Source: Glomus cerebriforme
Taxonomy: Eukaryota > Glomeromycota > Glomeromycetes > Glomerales > Glomeraceae
Assembly (NCBI GenBank): GCA_003550305.1
Contig: QKYT01000092.1
Location: forward strand, 201,556 to 236,224
Length of the DNA: 34,669 bases
Reading direction: 5' to 3'
Shown: positions 9,473 to 19,872 of the stretch, piece after piece
How the letters are laid out: every line of letters starts with the position of its first letter
Position numbering within the stretch: position 1 is the first letter of the stretch
Notes under the pieces: model-generated
What the model was told of the DNA's origin: nothing
The model's database searches: none
Seen by the model: only the letters and a program-made list of their open reading frames with translations
Position numbers and translations under genes: made by a program

Positions 9473-12400
9473 TTAATTAATAATAAGATTGTAAGAATGT
9501 TCATCATCACCATCTGTATGATTAAGAACCATTATATAATTGTTTGTATCCGGATTTTGAGATATTCCATATATTTGAAGCATATTACCAGTAATATTAA
9601 TAGAACATGATTTAACCTATTAAAGATATAAAAAATATTATTATATTAAAAAAATATATTTAAATTTATAAAAAATTCCATACCTCATTTAAAAATTCAT
9701 TGATCATATTTTGTGAATTAAATAAGCATTTTAAAGCAACCTTATAATACTGCCTCCTTTTATATACCTCTTTATCTTCATCATACTCTAACGGGCCATC
9801 CTTCCATATTGCTGAAAATACTTTAACAAAACCATCTTTATATATTTCTATAACCTCATTAAACTGATTGTATGGTATCCATTCAATTATTATATCATTA
9901 TATTCATCGATTTTTAATTGCATCTCTTGAATGAATTCATCAATTATTTCATTTTTGCTGGTCCAGTTTATAAAATTTGATTTTAAATAATTTATTTGAC
10001 ATGGTTTACACCATTTATCATCCATATCTGTATACTGTTCCCCGCATTTTTTACAGTAATGTCCATCTTGCAAAACCATGATATAATCTTTAGTATCTGG
10101 ATTTTGTGATATCCCATATATACTATCAATATCATTTCTTTTAATTGGTTGTGATTTTACCTATAAAAACATCATAAGTTAAATAGTTTTTTTATATATA
10201 ATTTTTTTTAAAGAAATTTCATACTGTACCTCATTTAAAAGTTCATTTGTGATATTTTGTGAATTAGATAAATAACGTAAAAAAACTTTTTCATTTTCGT
10301 TTCTTTCATATAATTTTTTATACATATTATAAACTAATGGACCATCAGTCCATATTGTTGAATATATTGTAACAAAATCACTTTCTGTTTCTTTATGTTC
10401 AAACTGAGTGAATGGTATCCATTCAACTATTATATCGTGACTTTCATCGATTTTTAGTTGCAGCCCTTGAATGAAACCATTGAGAATCTCATTTCCACTA
10501 GTCCAGTTTGTAAAATTTTTTTTTAGATGATTTATTTGACATGGTTTACACCATTTGTAATATACATCAGTATATTCTTCACCACATCTTACACAATATT
10601 CACCTTTAAAAATCATTATATAATCTTTTGTAATAGGATTTTGTGATATCCCATATGTTCTATCAGGATGTAATTTAACCTATAAAAACGAAAAAAAATA
10701 TATATATATATTAAAAAAAGTATAATTTAGATTTATTAAGAATTTTCATACCTCATTTAAAAATTCATCGGTAACACTTTGTGGATTAGATAAATATTTT
10801 AAAAAAACTTTTTCATTACAGTTTCTTTCATATATATTTTTATCTTCGTCATAATCTAATGGGCCATCCGTCCATATTGCGGAATATATTGCAACAAAAC
10901 CATCTTTTCTTAATTCTTTAATATTCTCAAACTGATTGTACGGTATCCATTCAAATATTATATCGACTGGACTATTAATTTTTAATTGAACTTCTTGAAC
11001 GAAATAATCAATTTGTTCATCTCCACTGGTCCAATTTATAAAATCTTTTTTCAGATTATTTATAAGACATAGTTTACACCACTTATTCTTTATACTCGTG
11101 TACTGTTTTCCACATTTTTCACAATAATCATCTTGAAAAACCGTAATATAATCTTTTGTATCTGGATTTTGAGATACTCCATATATTTTAGGAGTTCTAT
11201 TATTTTGAATATTAATATATGACTTAATCTAAATATACATAAAAAAAAAGTTAATATTACTAAAAATTTTTAATCAATATTAAATTAAATTTCATACCTC
11301 GTAAAAAATTTTATTGATGATACGTTGTGAATTATGTAAACATTTTAAAGAAATTTTTTTATTCCGGTTTCTTTCATATACTTTTTTATCTTTATCATAC
11401 TCCAATGGACCATCCATCCATATTGCTGAATATACTGTAGCAAAATCACTTTTGTTAATTTCTTTAAAATCAATAAACTGGTTGTATGATATCCATTCAG
11501 CTATTATATTATGAGAAGTATTAATTTTTAATTGCAACTCTTGAATGAATTCATCAATTTTTTCATTTCCGCTGCTGGTCCAGTTTATAAATTTTTTTAA
11601 ACTATTTATTTGACATGGCCTACACCATTTATATTCTACATCGGTATATTTTTCACCACATTTTTCACAATAATCATCTTTAAGAACCATAATATAATCT
11701 TTTGTAACTGGATTTTGAGATATTCCATATATTCGATGAATGTTACAAACATTATTTATATATGATTTGACCTATTAATATATAAAAAAAAACTATTATG
11801 TTAAAAATAAAAAAAAAATCAATTAAATTAAACTTAGAGGGAGAGAAAGTTTACCTCATATAAAAATTTGATATTTTGTGTATTATGTAAACATTTTAAA
11901 AAAACCTTTCCATTCCGATTTCTTTTATATACTTTTTTAACATACTTCAATGGACCATTCATCCATATTGCTGTATATATTCTAACAGAACTATTTTTGC
12001 ATGTTATTTCTTCAATACCATTAAATTGATTGTACGGTATCCATTCAAATATTATATCATATGGACTATTAATTGTTATTTGAACTTCTTGAATGAAATA
12101 ATCAATTTGTTTATCTCCACTGGTCCAATTTATAAAATTTTTTTTCAGATTATTTATAAGACATGGTTTACACCATCTATTCCTTATACTCGTATACTGT
12201 TTCCCACATTTTTCACAATTTTCATCTTGAAAAACCATAATATAATCTTTTGTATCTGGATTTTGAGATATGCCACATATTTTAGGAGTTTTATAATTTT
12301 GAATATTAATATACGACTTAATCTATTAAAAAAAAAAATATATAAATAATTATTATACTTAAAATAAATAAAATGAATAATTAAATTTTAGAAAAATTTC

Positions 12401-12806
12401 ATACCTCATACAAAAATTCACTGATGAGATTTTGTGAATTATGTAAACATTTTAAAGAAACTTTTTCATTATGATTCCTTTTATATACTTCTTTATCTTT
12501 ATCATACTCTAAAGGACCATCTATCCATATTGCTGAATATATTGTATCAAAATAAACTTTACCTATTTCTTTAATATCATTAAACTGATTGTAAGGTATC
12601 CATTCAATTATTATATCAGAATCATATTTAATTTTTAATTGCCATCTTTGAATGAAATCATCAATTTTTTCATTTCCGCTGGTCCAATTTGTAAAGTTTT
12701 TTTTTAAATTATTTATTTGACATGGTTTACACCATTCAACATCCACATTTGTATACTGTTCTCCGCATTTTCCACATTGGTTTATAGTATAGATTTGAGA
12801 TGACAT
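9473..12806 (-). CDS. Seven-exon repeat protein: six tandem [zinc ribbon + kinase N-lobe] units, no kinase C-lobe
   Basis: Exons on the minus strand: 12806-12405, 12322-11855, 11771-11298, 11228-10752, 10679-10230, 10160-9684, 9616-9473. They encode 134, 156, 158, 159, 150, 159 and 47 residues, 963 in all. Every intron (67-83 nt) is phase 0, with donor GAG|GTATGA or a close variant and an AG acceptor. Each unit has a ribbon CxxCG..YT...WCxxC, then NFxNWTSGN, an amphipathic segment (FIQ..QLKI), EWIPYNQF, a degenerate Gly-rich loop, YSAIWxDGPL, the beta-3 Lys (VSLKCLHNSQ) and an alpha-C ending in NE or YE. The next exon begins with beta-4/beta-5 (YGISQNPDTKDYIMVL), then its own ribbon. Exon 7 closes the sixth N-lobe and ends at TAA. 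No HRD or DFG occurs, so it cannot be an active kinase; ligand binding or scaffolding is an inference. The unit is that of the expanded Rhizophagus kinase-like family. Exon 4 lacks the Met present in its sisters (ITVF for IMVF), so it would be missed by ATG-based calling. Confidence 0.85.
9473..12806 (-). repeat. Tandem exon-intron repeat, six units of about 540 bp
   Basis: The repeat unit is one exon (450-477 nt) plus one intron (67-83 nt). Coding identity between units is highest in blocks such as CCAATTTATAAAAT, GGTTTACACCA and CCATCCATATTGCTG on the plus strand. Units 2 and 4 are near-identical in their first halves (both begin IKSYINIQN, share KQYTSI, CLINNLKK and DYF). Units 1 and 3 share ribbon and C-end features, so part of the array has a two-unit period. 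Confidence 0.85.
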
Positions 12807-13841
12807 TATACAATTTCAAGTAAATTCAAAATTTTTTTTGAAACTTAAAAAACTATTTAATTTTTTTTTTTTGAAACTTAAAAAACTGGCTAAGCGGCTT
12901 GATTGATCGGCATATTCGGCGAAATTGGTGTAATATCAATAACAGATAAGGTGATTTTCATAATTTCAATAAAATTAAGAATTATACACATGGTATTCAT
13001 TTATCGTTTTATTTATGAGTATAATCTTAGATAATTATATATGAACTCATTAAATCGGAATACAATTAAAACTTATTTACGTGAGTTTACGTTAGACGTA
13101 TATACTCTACGGATCCTTTTTCAAAATATTTACCGCTTAGCACTAAATGGATTAAGTTAGAATTAAGAATAATATTGGGATAAGAAATTTGTCATCGTCT
13201 AATTTTTATTTTTAATAAATATTCAGAAGATTTATTAAATTAATATTTATCGTCCACCATTTGTTACATAAAAATACATGTAGAAAAAAATTAGCAATTA
13301 TTAATTAATATTGAATTTAAAAGAAATTATTTCATTGAAATAATGAAATTCGTGATAGAAATATCGTTCTAATATACCATACCCGATACCGACCCAACTC
13401 AGAATTATGATACGAACGATTTTAAGTTCAACTTATATTATGATGATGAATGATACAATAAAAATTAAAAATAAAAAATATATGAGGCTGAATTATATTT
13501 ATTAAAGTGTCATCTTTGAAAAAGTGTAAAATTTTTTAGGATAGATATTAATCTGATATTAATGAACTTATCTATTAATAATTTTTAAAAATTTTCATTT
13601 CTCTTAACTATCAAAGCAGAGAAAGGGATGATATACAAAATTATTTTTTTTTTCGCATATAAAACAACACTGTTAAGAAATGTAAATTTTTAAAATCCGA
13701 ACTTTTTGTTATTTGGCTGGAATTGCAGACTAATATTGTGTCTCATATATAATAATATTTCCCGTAGCTAATTAAAATGTACGCTGCGGAGAGTTTTATC
13801 AAATTACATAAAACGAAAAAAATGGTATCATAATCTTTACC
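12807..13841. other. Intergenic between the array gene and the tail-anchored gene
   Basis: The region contains the upstream side of the array gene (minus strand), with TATAATG spanning its start codon and A/T tracts around 12825-12885, including a local repeat of TTGAAACTTAAAAAACT at 12838 and 12873. A GC-richer patch near 12888-12935 is unassigned. The rest is AT-rich without supported genes and holds the 3' side of the next gene. Confidence 0.4.
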
Positions 13842-14141
13842 CTAATAACGTGTATTAATAATAATTATTTTTATTAAACTAAGCAATACAATGACCAAAA
13901 TGATAACACCACAGGCCAAACCACGATTCCTCCTATAATTAGTAACTACAATTGGAGATGGTGCGGGTTGTTGTTGTATGATGTTTACTTGTGATGGTGG
14001 TGGTGGTGGTTGTGAATTTACCACGACTACTTGTTGTAATGGTTGTTGTGGTTGTTGTGATTGTGATTGTTGTTGTTGAATATGTACATTAGGAGCAGTA
14101 GGAAATTCGCTATAAGGCGGAGGTTGAGACATTGCTGACAT
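13842..14141 (-). CDS. Small Pro/Gln-rich tail-anchored membrane protein with PPPY motif (paralogue 1)
   Basis: A 99-residue frame starting at ATG 14141. The N-terminus reads MSAMSQPPPYSEFPTAP, which contains a PPxY motif of the kind bound by WW domains of Rsp5/NEDD4-type ubiquitin ligases. A Gln/Pro-rich low-complexity segment follows (CAA-type triplet runs in the DNA), then VVVVNSQPPPPP, IIQQQPAPSPIVV, a short basic patch (YRRNRG) and a C-terminal hydrophobic helix (about residues 76-94) with a very short tail. This is a tail-anchored topology with the PPxY part cytosolic. The protein at 15701-15982 has the same order of elements. I do not recognise a named family; an adaptor that recruits a WW-domain protein to a membrane is an inference. 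The assembly gap at 14198-14267 lies only 56 bases upstream of the start codon, so the promoter is incomplete. Confidence 0.75.
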   Translation of the reverse strand: MSAMSQPPPYSEFPTAPNVHIQQQQSQSQQPQQPLQQVVVVNSQPPPPPSQVNIIQQQPAPSPIVVTNYRRNRGLACGVIILVIVLLSLIKIIIINTRY

Positions 14142-14197
14142 TTCTGAGGTTATTTTTCGTATTGTTCAATATATATATTTTTTTTTAAAAAAAAAAA

Positions 14198-14267
14198 NNN
14201 NNNNNNNNNNNNNNNNNNNNNNNNNNNNNNNNNNNNNNNNNNNNNNNNNNNNNNNNNNNNNNNNNNN
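14198..14267. other. Assembly gap (70 N) between poly(A) and poly(T)
   Basis: Seventy Ns are flanked by an A run on the left and a T run of 17 on the right, immediately upstream of the gene starting at 14141. The true length is unknown. The A...T flanks suggest that an inverted homopolymer pair or a small hairpin element broke the assembly. Confidence 0.95.
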
Positions 14268-14623
14268 TTTTTTTTTTTTTTTTTAATAAAAACCTTTTGA
14301 GGTGGTTTTTATAAATAATTATAAAATTTCATATTAGGCAGTTTGCCGTATTATTGAATATAACGTGATATGAAATTTGTGTTGTGAAACATGACACAAA
14401 GTTCAGTAATAATAATAATTAATAATAACAATAATAACAGATAATTGTTTCATATTTTTTTTACGTATATCATGTGACTAATATATAAATATTTATATCC
14501 GATTCTATATATATATTATAGGATATACTTTTTTCAAAAAAACATGCTTTCATAGTAATACATATTTATATTTTCTAGAAACATACAGCAAAGATTTACA
14601 AATTAGTACCATGAAACAAATAA

Positions 14624-14700
14624 AATGATTGTGTTACTACCTAATTAGAAGAATAAGAACATATTTTATGTTAATAAAGTAAATTGATCAGCGAGTTTAT
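14624..14700 (-). promoter_or_regulatory. Conserved upstream blocks of the PPPY paralogue pair, copy 1
   Basis: A 28-base block (14625-14652, core GATTGTGTTACTACCTAATT) and a second short block GATCAGCGAGTT (about 14688-14699) recur upstream of the paralogue at 16278-16305 and 16338-16349 with one mismatch and in the same order. They are far better conserved than the surrounding DNA. They lie about 480-560 bases upstream of the start codon here, with a gap of unknown size between. They may be promoter elements, or just the best-preserved part of the duplicated flank. Confidence 0.4.
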
Positions 14701-15006
14701 ATAAAAATAAAATTTTGTTAAATTCTGTTAAATTTTTATCCTCCCTTCCCTTCCAACAGCCAGGGTGAATGTAGAGATCAGTTTAAATTTGATTGCATAA
14801 TCAGTTTTAATTTCTATATACAAAGTTTCATTATGCATATTCACGGAGTTTGGAATACCGAAATTTAGAAAATAAGTTTATCGATTGTCGATCGATATTT
14901 ATAGGTTTAATACAATCTATTAATAAATCAAATTTATGGAATCATATGATAAAATTTCGTAATAAAATTATTTAATCAACCTCATTTGTTCACGAAAAAT
15001 AGGCAA

Positions 15007-15140
15007 TTATTTTATGTAAATCCTGGTAATTTTATCGGATTATTTTGAAATTATTTCATTTAAATCCTGGTAATTTTATCGAAATTATTTTATTTAAATC
15101 CTGGTAATTTTATCGAAATTATTTGAAATTATTTCATTGG
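15007..15140 (+). repeat. Short tandem repeat, three units of about 37-43 bp
   Basis: The core AAATCCTGGTAATTTTATCG occurs at about 15018, 15062 and 15099, each followed by AAATTATTT or GGATTATTTTGAAATTATTT. The same AAATTATTTCATT phrase closes the first and last units. This is a small minisatellite between the two paralogous genes, with no coding content. Confidence 0.8.
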
Positions 15141-15655
15141 ATTGTGAATAAACCGCTCAGGCTTACGCGCGATTAATAAATTTTTATTTGGATGAATGCG
15201 CATCTTAGGAATTTCCATTAAATTTTTTTTTAATAATTTAAAGATGTTCTACATTTAATTATATATAAGAACTAATCTTTTAAGGATGTTAATGAAATTG
15301 TTGGTAATATACAAGTATATAAAGTTAACTTTATTTGAATATACAATAGATTTTTGACTGTCAAGTAGTGATATCTTTTGAAAAAAAAAATCTCACTCAC
15401 ATTTCGTTAAGAGATGTAAATTTATAAAAATGGAAAAATCTATACTATAGACAATTGATATCAATTAATCTTAATTTCTGGCCGAAATTCTACTGCGGTT
15501 CTTTACAGACCAAAAATGCAAGGTTTTGTTATCACAAAACTATCCACCGCCAAAAGAGAAATCTTATTATTAATATATTCCATTTTTCTATATTGTTATA
15601 TCTCACATTTTTAATAAGATAACTTTAAAGAAAATTATAAAATATATACAATTAT

Positions 15656-15677
15656 AATAATAATAATAATAATAAAA
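15656..15677 (+). repeat. (ATA)n microsatellite
   Basis: AATAATAATAATAATAATAA immediately downstream of the second PPPY paralogue (minus strand). Simple repeat. Confidence 0.8.
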
Positions 15678-15700
15678 AGAATATATCCATGATATAAAAA

Positions 15701-15982
15701 CTATCTTTTAACTGATAAATTCGCAAAGTACAATATTGCAAGAATAAGTAAAGTAATAGAAACACAACTAATACAGACCCACAAAGTACAATTCTTCCTA
15801 CGACGAACAACTAAAATTGGAAGTTCTGGTTGTTGTTGTATGAAGGCTATTTGTGGTGGTGGATATGGTTGTGAATTTACCATGACTACTGGTGGTTGTT
15901 GAATATATTCATTAATGTGAGCAGTAGGATATTGACTATAGGGCGGGAGTGTTTCAGAAGTAGGGATATTCGTTTTTTCCAT
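15701..15982 (-). CDS. Small Pro-rich tail-anchored membrane protein with PPYSQYPTAH (paralogue 2)
   Basis: A 93-residue frame from ATG 15982. It repeats the plan of the 13842-14141 protein: LPPYSQYPTAH near the N-terminus (PPPYSEFPTAP in the other), then VVMVNSQPYPPP, IAFIQQQPELPILVV, a basic RRRK stretch, and a C-terminal hydrophobic helix (TLWVCISCVSITLLILAILY) with a short basic tail. The Gln-rich expansion of paralogue 1 is missing. Both genes are on the minus strand 1.8 kb apart, with matching upstream blocks, so this is a tandem duplication that included the promoter. Cysteines beside the helix could be palmitoylated, but that is a guess. Confidence 0.75.
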   Translation of the reverse strand: MEKTNIPTSETLPPYSQYPTAHINEYIQQPPVVMVNSQPYPPPQIAFIQQQPELPILVVRRRKNCTLWVCISCVSITLLILAILYFANLSVKR

Positions 15983-16059
15983 TGAATATAATTAAAAAAA
16001 TGTTAAAGCTATTTGAATAATGAATATGTTTAAAACTCCGTTTTATAAATATTGGAGGT

Positions 16060-16350
16060 ATTATGGATTTTTCGTTACCGTATTTGACATGGCGTTATGT
16101 ATGGCACATGCTGACACATGTTGCAACTAATACACAAGAAGTTCAATAATATATTTATTATTTTAAATTTATTAACATTTATAATAAATTGTAAATCGTA
16201 CTTTCAGTTAAAGAAATTTGGAAATATCATTATAGAATGATAGATGATCTAATTCCGGATTTCGATAGTGAGTTCATATGATTGTGTTACTACTTAATTA
16301 GAAGATTTAATGTACGCCAACACTAATATTGTAAATGATCAGCGAGTTCA
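16060..16350 (-). promoter_or_regulatory. Duplicated upstream region of paralogue 2
   Basis: Short blocks match the region 14320-14700 upstream of paralogue 1 in the same order: ACA-rich then AAGTTCAATAATA-like near 16135 (compare 14395-14415), the 28-base block at 16278-16305 and GATCAGCGAGTT near 16338. The spacing differs by small indels. Confidence 0.4.
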
Positions 16351-17399
16351 AGCATCTAAATAAGTAAAACAAAATTCCTTCCAATGGCAGATGTCAACTT
16401 GATCAGACAGTATTTGATTACAATCAATTTTATCAATCACAAATAAAGTAAACTAATCCAATAAAAGAAGTATAATGAAATGTCTTTAAACAATCAAATA
16501 TGTAATATTTATTATATCTATCTTTACTTTTATTTCAATGTTGCATTTCGTGGGTATCATACAGTGCAGTATATGATATTATGATACGAAGTTTGTTGAA
16601 ATTATAATTTTCTTGTATTTTTTTATAGAATGTCACTAAAGAATGATTTTCGAATTTTTTTTTTCATTGGGATTTTTAACTTATTTCTCGTCAGGATTCT
16701 GTGATTGTCAGAATCAGAAATCATTTAATAAACTAAATATAATTAGATAATTTGATTGATTCTTTATACCCGCTCATTAAAAATCCTGTTTCGATATTAT
16801 GACATCAAGAATTCCGCAGTTCGAACCTTTTCGAACCAAAAGTTACAAAATACAATTTATTTATTTATTTATTTTTTGTAAAACAAAACAATCATATTTA
16901 ATTCGCAGAAATAACAATGACTATTGGTTTATAAATCAAATTTGTGTATTTTTTTAAAAAATAGTGGCACACCGGTACCCATCAAAATAGTATTTGGCTG
17001 AAATTAAGTACTGATAACATGTGATGAATAGATTTGAACACTAGTTCTATTAAATCACATTTTATTTTAAATTCAACTTATGAATCTTTCTAATAATTGC
17101 ATGTATAATAGTTTGACTTTATTGTCTTTATTGTTCGTATTTTTATTGGATTAAAAAAAAAATCAAAAATTTCAAACTCGTAATAATGAAATAAAAAGTA
17201 CCTACTCCGATGTAAAAAGATTGATTTCGTAATATATCTGTAAAATAATCGTATATTAATTTGACAGGTTTTGATCAAAACGTCTTTGAAAATTGAAAAT
17301 TATTAATACGGATGATTAAACTTTGAGATTTGAGTAATTCAAAAGTGTTGACTGCGAGAGTTAGTAGTTACGAATTTTCTACTTGAGTAATTATATAAA
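16351..17399. other. Intergenic, AT-rich
   Basis: Contains a (TTTA)n microsatellite at 16858-16874 and short TGGCTGAAATTAA-like remnants (about 16985). The 62-codon frame at 17090-17278 is low complexity (Ile/Tyr/Phe) and not convincing. Nothing else seen. Confidence 0.35.
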
Positions 17400-17605
17400 A
17401 TAAGTTAGTGACCCAAATGACCTCAAATGACTCAAACATGACAAGTCACGTGTCATTTTAATGTTAAATGACAAATGACAGTCATTTAAAAATTAAAACT
17501 TCGCATTATATTAAATGACTTTAACCAGGTCATTCAGATGTCATTTAAGGGTCATTTCAAAATAGTCAAATAACGTCACACCCATGATGGAAAATGACTA
17601 GGTGT
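17400..17605 (-). repeat. TCATTT-rich dispersed repeat, copy 1
   Basis: Reading the minus strand, this segment matches the two halves at 29950-30152 and 32241-32460. Shared phrases include ATTTGACTATTTTGAAATGA, TAATGCGAAGTTTT, AAATGACTGTCATTTGTC and GAGTCATTTGAGG, in that order. It is packed with ATGAC/GTCAT motifs on both strands and is non-coding. It has MITE-like size, though I could not define inverted termini. It abuts the truncated third PPPY copy. Confidence 0.7.
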
Positions 17606-17664
17606 CGCGCTGGTGAATTATAACACCTAACTAATAGTATATCATAGAAATAAGTATAGAAATA

Positions 17665-17760
17665 CTAACGCAACCTACAAAATACAAATATAATTGGAGG
17701 CATTGGAGATACGAATTTATATGGAAGTGCTTGATTCATTTCAGAATTATTTTTTTCCAT
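17665..17760 (-). pseudogene. Relic of a third PPPY tail-anchored paralogue
   Basis: From ATG 17760 a 31-codon frame begins MEKNNSEMNQALPYKF. This parallels paralogue 2 (MEKTNIPTSETLPPYSQYP): the same MEK-N start and an LPY in place of LPPY. It then stops at 17665, before any membrane helix. The Pro/Gln segment is gone, and the repeat at 17400-17605 lies just beyond the break. It is a truncated copy, third in the tandem series on the same strand. Confidence 0.55.
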
Positions 17761-19872
17761 TGTATTTTTTGGATTTTAAGATAATTGCAGAAGAAACTGA
17801 AACGTTATGAACCGTGAAAGTTGCGGATATAGAGTAATATCATTTTGAATTAAAAAAGAAAAATCAAAACGGTTTGAGATTTAAAAAATTTAAAATTTTA
17901 AACTCTAATTTGATAAATAATTTTGTATTAAACAGTCAGTTGTATATTTATTACTGACATGTTGTTACTTGTTAATATGTAGCGGAAATTATGTAACCTG
18001 GTACAGTATAGCGTAATAAAATTGTTAATGTATTATTTAAGCGTGTCTGATATATCTATTTTTCAGAAAAATGAGTTTATAAGATGCAGTATAATTATAT
18101 TCTCGCTTCACCAATTTTCTCCCGGGTTTAAATTTAGGAGATCCAAAGTTTTTATGGCATCTTATTGTGTTCCACGTATCAATGTAGATAGGCCTAGAGC
18201 ATAATAAGTAGTTACATAATATTAATGCTTGTATGATATTTCCAAAATATACAAGATACACCGTATTTTTGATTCATCTCTGACTGCTTTAAACATAAAA
18301 TATTGAGTCATCAGAGATCAAGTTTATAATTAACTTTGCATGAAATATTGGAAATTGTACATTTTCTAAATAGGATAATTTGTATTCGTTAAAAAGAAAA
18401 ATCTAAGAATCTACTTCATACATAATTATACTATTGTTTAAGGCTTATAAAAATTATGAATTTTTTAATTCATCGTCTAAACTTCGAAGTCTATAAAAAA
18501 TCTATGATTTTTTTTTTTGATTTTACAGTTATAATACGTATGTACGAACTGATGCACATAATTTACATGAGTTGCACAAAATAATTTGTGATCGGTCGAT
18601 TTCTTTGAGGTTGTATAAAATAATGAAGAAAGGACAAAGACAAATATGTTGATCCTTGTTTTATATTCCATAAATGTAGCATTTTCTCGCTTCAAAAAAA
18701 AAAAAAAAAAATATTATACTGTATATGGAAATATGACGAAATTAATAAAATTTCTTTATATTGTAATATTAAAACAAAGAAAATATTTTAATAAGGCCAA
18801 ATTTAATTTTATTAATAAAAAGTGATAAATGCGCTTGCTTGTTATATGACCACTATTTTTATTTTCGTTTGTTCAGTGACTCCAGCGATAGGATTAAAAA
18901 TTGGATTCACTTTCGTTGTATTTTGTTTGAATTGTACTTTATAGAAAAAGATGTCTACATGATTACGAAAGTTGTGTAACAAGTTTGTCATTTTAAATCA
19001 GGAAAATCAGGCCAAAATTAATGTATTTAGTGCGAACCAGAATTAAAGACAATTCTGGCCGGCATTAAATCATGTGACTTAAATGACAAATGCACATTTA
19101 AGAAACATCCGAATCTCATTTTGAAAGGTTCAGAATTCTTGATGTCATACTTAATTTCAAAGTATTTTTTTTTTTACTTTTTATTTGTTTATTATTATCG
19201 AAAAAATCAATCAAAATTTTGCTTTTCAAGTACATTATCGTTATCTAAAAAAACATAGAATGATAAATATCAGTTAACACTTCAACAGCTAAGTATAACA
19301 GTATATACATGTTTAAATGGATGTGATCTATTCACCGTGATATGGTAATAATTAATTAAATTTTAATAGTTGATTCAATGTGAATTATTATTAACTAATT
19401 TATGCAAAAAAAAAACTATTTATGTAACTATAGCATGCAAATAATATATTTATGCATCAAGAATAATAAAGTTGGCAGACTTTGGTTTATAAAAAAAAAT
19501 GCTAACCCTTCAAATAATATATTACAGTAATATAATTACTTTTTAATAGAAAATTATGAAAAAAATGTAATCCCGGATAATAAAAAAAATGACAAATTGA
19601 CTCTTAATGTTTTGAGAAAATTAGTTGCATATACGATAAAAAGTATCGTACAACTCTCACAACAAATTATTATGGTACAAACGACTTGGTGATACATCAA
19701 TTAAAGAAATTTACTTAATAGGATGAAAACTATTATAAATTGAAGGTATTAATGTTGTAAATAAAAGCTCTTTCATCAGCACTTAAAGAAATGTTTTTTT
19801 TTTAAAAAAAAAATTATATTATACCATTACTTATTAATAGCGGGGTGATATATAGACACTATTTAAAGTATA
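17761..19872. other. Intergenic with repeat remnants
   Basis: AT-rich. It holds a perfect 8-bp stem-loop CCAGAATT-6-AATTCTGG at 19037-19058 within a GGCC...GGCCGG segment. That core is shared with the MITEs at 8.45 and 24.0 kb. A short TTAAATGACAAATGCACATT stretch near 19079 resembles the TCATTT-rich repeat. Overlapping frames of 60-74 codons at 18022-18261 on both strands and at 18477-18695 have no recognisable features. Confidence 0.4.

Noticed and set aside
11314..12349. Plus-strand frames at 11314-11514 and 12026-12349
   Set aside because: Antisense shadows of the array exons.
9666..12806. Five separate short zinc-ribbon genes
   Set aside because: Each ends in translated intron just after a GAG|GTATGA-type donor; all join in phase 0 to the next exon, and an ATG-less exon fills the apparent gap at 10752-11228.
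16800..16850. tRNA-like TTCGAAC words near 16818 and 16830
   Set aside because: No acceptor/anticodon stems can be formed around them.
18022..18695. Overlapping frames on both strands (60-74 codons)
   Set aside because: Mutually antisense, no domain, no splice context; chance frames.
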